Assembly: GCA_938030895.1 (NCBI GenBank)
Contig: CALHIV010000015.1
Span: forward strand, 1-64,000
Direction: 5' to 3'
Source of the DNA: an uncultured Nitrososphaerales archaeon
Lineage (GTDB): Archaea; Thermoproteota; Nitrososphaeria; Nitrososphaerales; Nitrosocaldaceae
Length of the DNA: 64,000 nt
Positions 62,683 through 64,000 of the stretch are shown one piece after another (the first letter of the stretch is position 1; each line of letters begins with the position of its first letter). The translations under genes were made by a program, and so were the position numbers. The notes under the pieces were generated by a model that was given only the letters and a program-made list of their open reading frames with translations, searched no databases and was not told the origin of the DNA.

Positions 62683-63753
62683 TCAACGCTCCCTCTTGCC
62701 TTGGACGAACTCCATGAACGCCTCCTTAGCATCGTTGTATGGCATCTGTAATGGAGGGTGCTTGAAGCAGTAAGCAGATACGCTAATCAATGGGCCAGAG
62801 ACACCTCTATCCAATGCTATCCTTGCTGCCCTAACAGCATCTATCATCACTCCAGCACTATTGAATGCATCTATAACGTTAAGCTTAACGTTGATCTCCA
62901 ATGGTACATTGCAGAAGTATCTACCCTTTATGTGTATGTAGCAGACCTTCTCATTTGCAAGGAACGGTATATAATCGCTAGGTCCTATACGCATTGGCAC
63001 CTCATATGGTAGCATTGCCCTCACAGCACTTGCCTTGCTCTCCCTCTTCTGCTCTAACCTCTCCTCATCTAGCATATTGTAAAAGTCTGCATCCCCTCCT
63101 ATATTCAACTGGTATGTGTGCTCAACCTTAACACCTCTATCAACGAGGAGTTTGATGAGTGTCTTATGCAGCACGGTTGCACCCAACTGGCTCATCACAT
63201 CATCCCCTGCTACAGGCAGATTGCGTTCTGCAAACCTAGCCTGCCATCTCTCATCTGATGCTATGAATACTGGCATGGCATTTATGAAGCATGTACCAGC
63301 CTTGAGTGCCTGCTCAGCATAGTACATAGTACCCTTTACACTCCCAACTGGTAGGTAGTTTATCAGTACATCTGCCTTTACCTCCTTGAGCCTCTCCGCT
63401 ACATCGACTGGAGCCTCGCTGGATAAGTTTATCATATGGCTTAGATGCCTCCCTATACCATCATGCACCTCGCCCTTCTCTATCCTTACACCTAGCCTCT
63501 CAACCTCGCACACCTTCAGTGTATTGTTTGGTTCCTCGAATATCCCCTCAGCAAGGTCCTTGCCTACCTTGTTCTCAGCAACATCGAATGCAGCAACGAA
63601 CTCTATATCCCTTGGCTCTATGCCACCAAGGCTATAGGCTATCAGTCCTGTAGCATCACCCTCATCTGCCTGAGCATAGTATCTAGTGCCTTGAACCAGT
63701 GCTGAAGCACAGTTACCAACACCTGCTATTGCAACCCTTACCTTCTTACGCAT
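62683..63753 (-). CDS. ino1: Inositol-1-phosphate synthase
   Basis: 356 residues. Rossmann start VRVAIAGVGNCASALVQG with NAD+ binding; YLPVGSVKGTMYYAEQAL and GDDVMSQLGATVLHKTLIKLLVDRG are typical of MIPS. It converts glucose 6-phosphate to inositol 1-phosphate, the source of inositol-phospholipid head groups in archaea. 356 residues fits the short archaeal/bacterial form. The start at MRKKVRV is the normal one. Confidence 0.93.
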   Translation of the reverse strand: MRKKVRVAIAGVGNCASALVQGTRYYAQADEGDATGLIAYSLGGIEPRDIEFVAAFDVAENKVGKDLAEGIFEEPNNTLKVCEVERLGVRIEKGEVHDGIGRHLSHMINLSSEAPVDVAERLKEVKADVLINYLPVGSVKGTMYYAEQALKAGTCFINAMPVFIASDERWQARFAERNLPVAGDDVMSQLGATVLHKTLIKLLVDRGVKVEHTYQLNIGGDADFYNMLDEERLEQKRESKASAVRAMLPYEVPMRIGPSDYIPFLANEKVCYIHIKGRYFCNVPLEINVKLNVIDAFNSAGVMIDAVRAARIALDRGVSGPLISVSAYCFKHPPLQMPYNDAKEAFMEFVQGKRER

Positions 63754-63838
63754 GCCAAGGGTATTATTGAATCAAAAATAAACTTTCCTCTAAAGCATTT
63801 TATTATTCATATCTCTACCGATACTCTGGTAAGCAGGT

Positions 63839-64000
63839 ATGCTCACACTCATAGGCATGGGTATTCATGGTTACAAGGGGCTTAGTATAGAGGCTATAGA
63901 AGCAATAAAGCGCTCAGACAAGGTCTACCTTGAGGTCTATACCAGCCCTGTTAATGCTAAAGATGTGGATGCTATAAGGGCTTTAAGGAGCGATATGGTA
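63839..64000 (+). CDS. dphB: Diphthine synthase, 5' part (runs off the window)
   Basis: 54 residues are visible: MLTLIGMGIHGYKGLSIEA ... SDKVYLEVYTSPV. The start LIGMGIHG and VYLEVYTS match DphB/Dph5, the SAM-dependent methyltransferase that methylates the EF2 histidine derivative on the way to diphthamide, a modification restricted to archaea and eukaryotes. A weak AGCAGGT Shine-Dalgarno-like run lies just upstream. The gene continues beyond position 64000. Confidence 0.85.
   Translation, partial: MLTLIGMGIHGYKGLSIEAIEAIKRSDKVYLEVYTSPVNAKDVDAIRALRSDMV

Overview
The window is archaeal and AT-rich. Evidence for an archaeon: archaeal-type TrpS, PheS/PheT and ValS, a complete archaellum operon, archaeal phosphopantetheine adenylyltransferase, HMG-CoA synthase, inositol-1-phosphate synthase, a ThiD-ThiN fusion, the start of diphthine synthase, and many genes with a TATA-like box about 25 bases before the start codon (leaderless transcription). 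The mix of CbtAB, PEFG-like C-terminal tails and chemotaxis next to an archaellum suggests Nitrososphaerota (Thaumarchaeota), perhaps a thermophilic Nitrosocaldus-like lineage. That placement is inference; no ammonia-oxidation gene or rRNA is present to test it.

Layout. 1-2.4 kb: a pyrimidine tract, then a secreted RTX-like repeat protein and a small DUF2024-like protein. 2.5-9.1 kb: housekeeping genes (coaD, trpS, pheS-pheT, a pterin dehydratase, an SDR) with two GC-rich structured RNA candidates at 7.7-7.9 kb. 9.1-17.6 kb: CbtAB, a degenerate asparagine-synthetase-like protein, a GNAT-like protein convergent with a ribbon-helix-helix protein, queD-queC, valS and an MDR dehydrogenase. 17.7-28.3 kb: a beta-propeller surface protein, pdxS-pdxT, a subtilase, HMG-CoA synthase and three intron-containing tRNAs. 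28.3-40.3 kb: chemotaxis (cheA-B-Y-W-mcp on minus; an unusual soluble receptor and cheC-D-R on plus) enclosing an 870-residue surface protein. 40.4-47.4 kb: the archaellum operon arlB-(D/E-like)-G-F-H-I-J on minus. 47.5-64 kb: a radical SAM protein, an acyl-CoA synthetase, zinc-ribbon proteins, thioredoxin, an intron-containing tRNA-Ala, a regulator, thiDN, a nucleotidyltransferase, smc, a nitrilase-family enzyme, ino1 and the 5' end of dphB.

How they work together. Receptors pass signals through CheW to CheA, then to CheY and the archaellum motor; CheB, CheR, CheC and CheD handle adaptation. No CheF adaptor is recognisable here. QueD and QueC serve 7-deazaguanine (archaeosine) synthesis, PdxS/T make PLP, ThiDN makes thiamine phosphate, and Ino1 feeds inositol lipids.

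Most unusual: all four tRNA genes carry 18-73 bases more than a mature tRNA, at positions that mostly imply non-canonical introns; two adjacent RNAs look like H/ACA guides with their own promoters; a soluble receptor has its signalling tip N-terminal and a Cache-like domain C-terminal; and several conserved proteins (ValS, SMC, ThiD, CheA) carry in-frame simple-repeat insertions. I saw no insertion sequence, prophage or CRISPR array.
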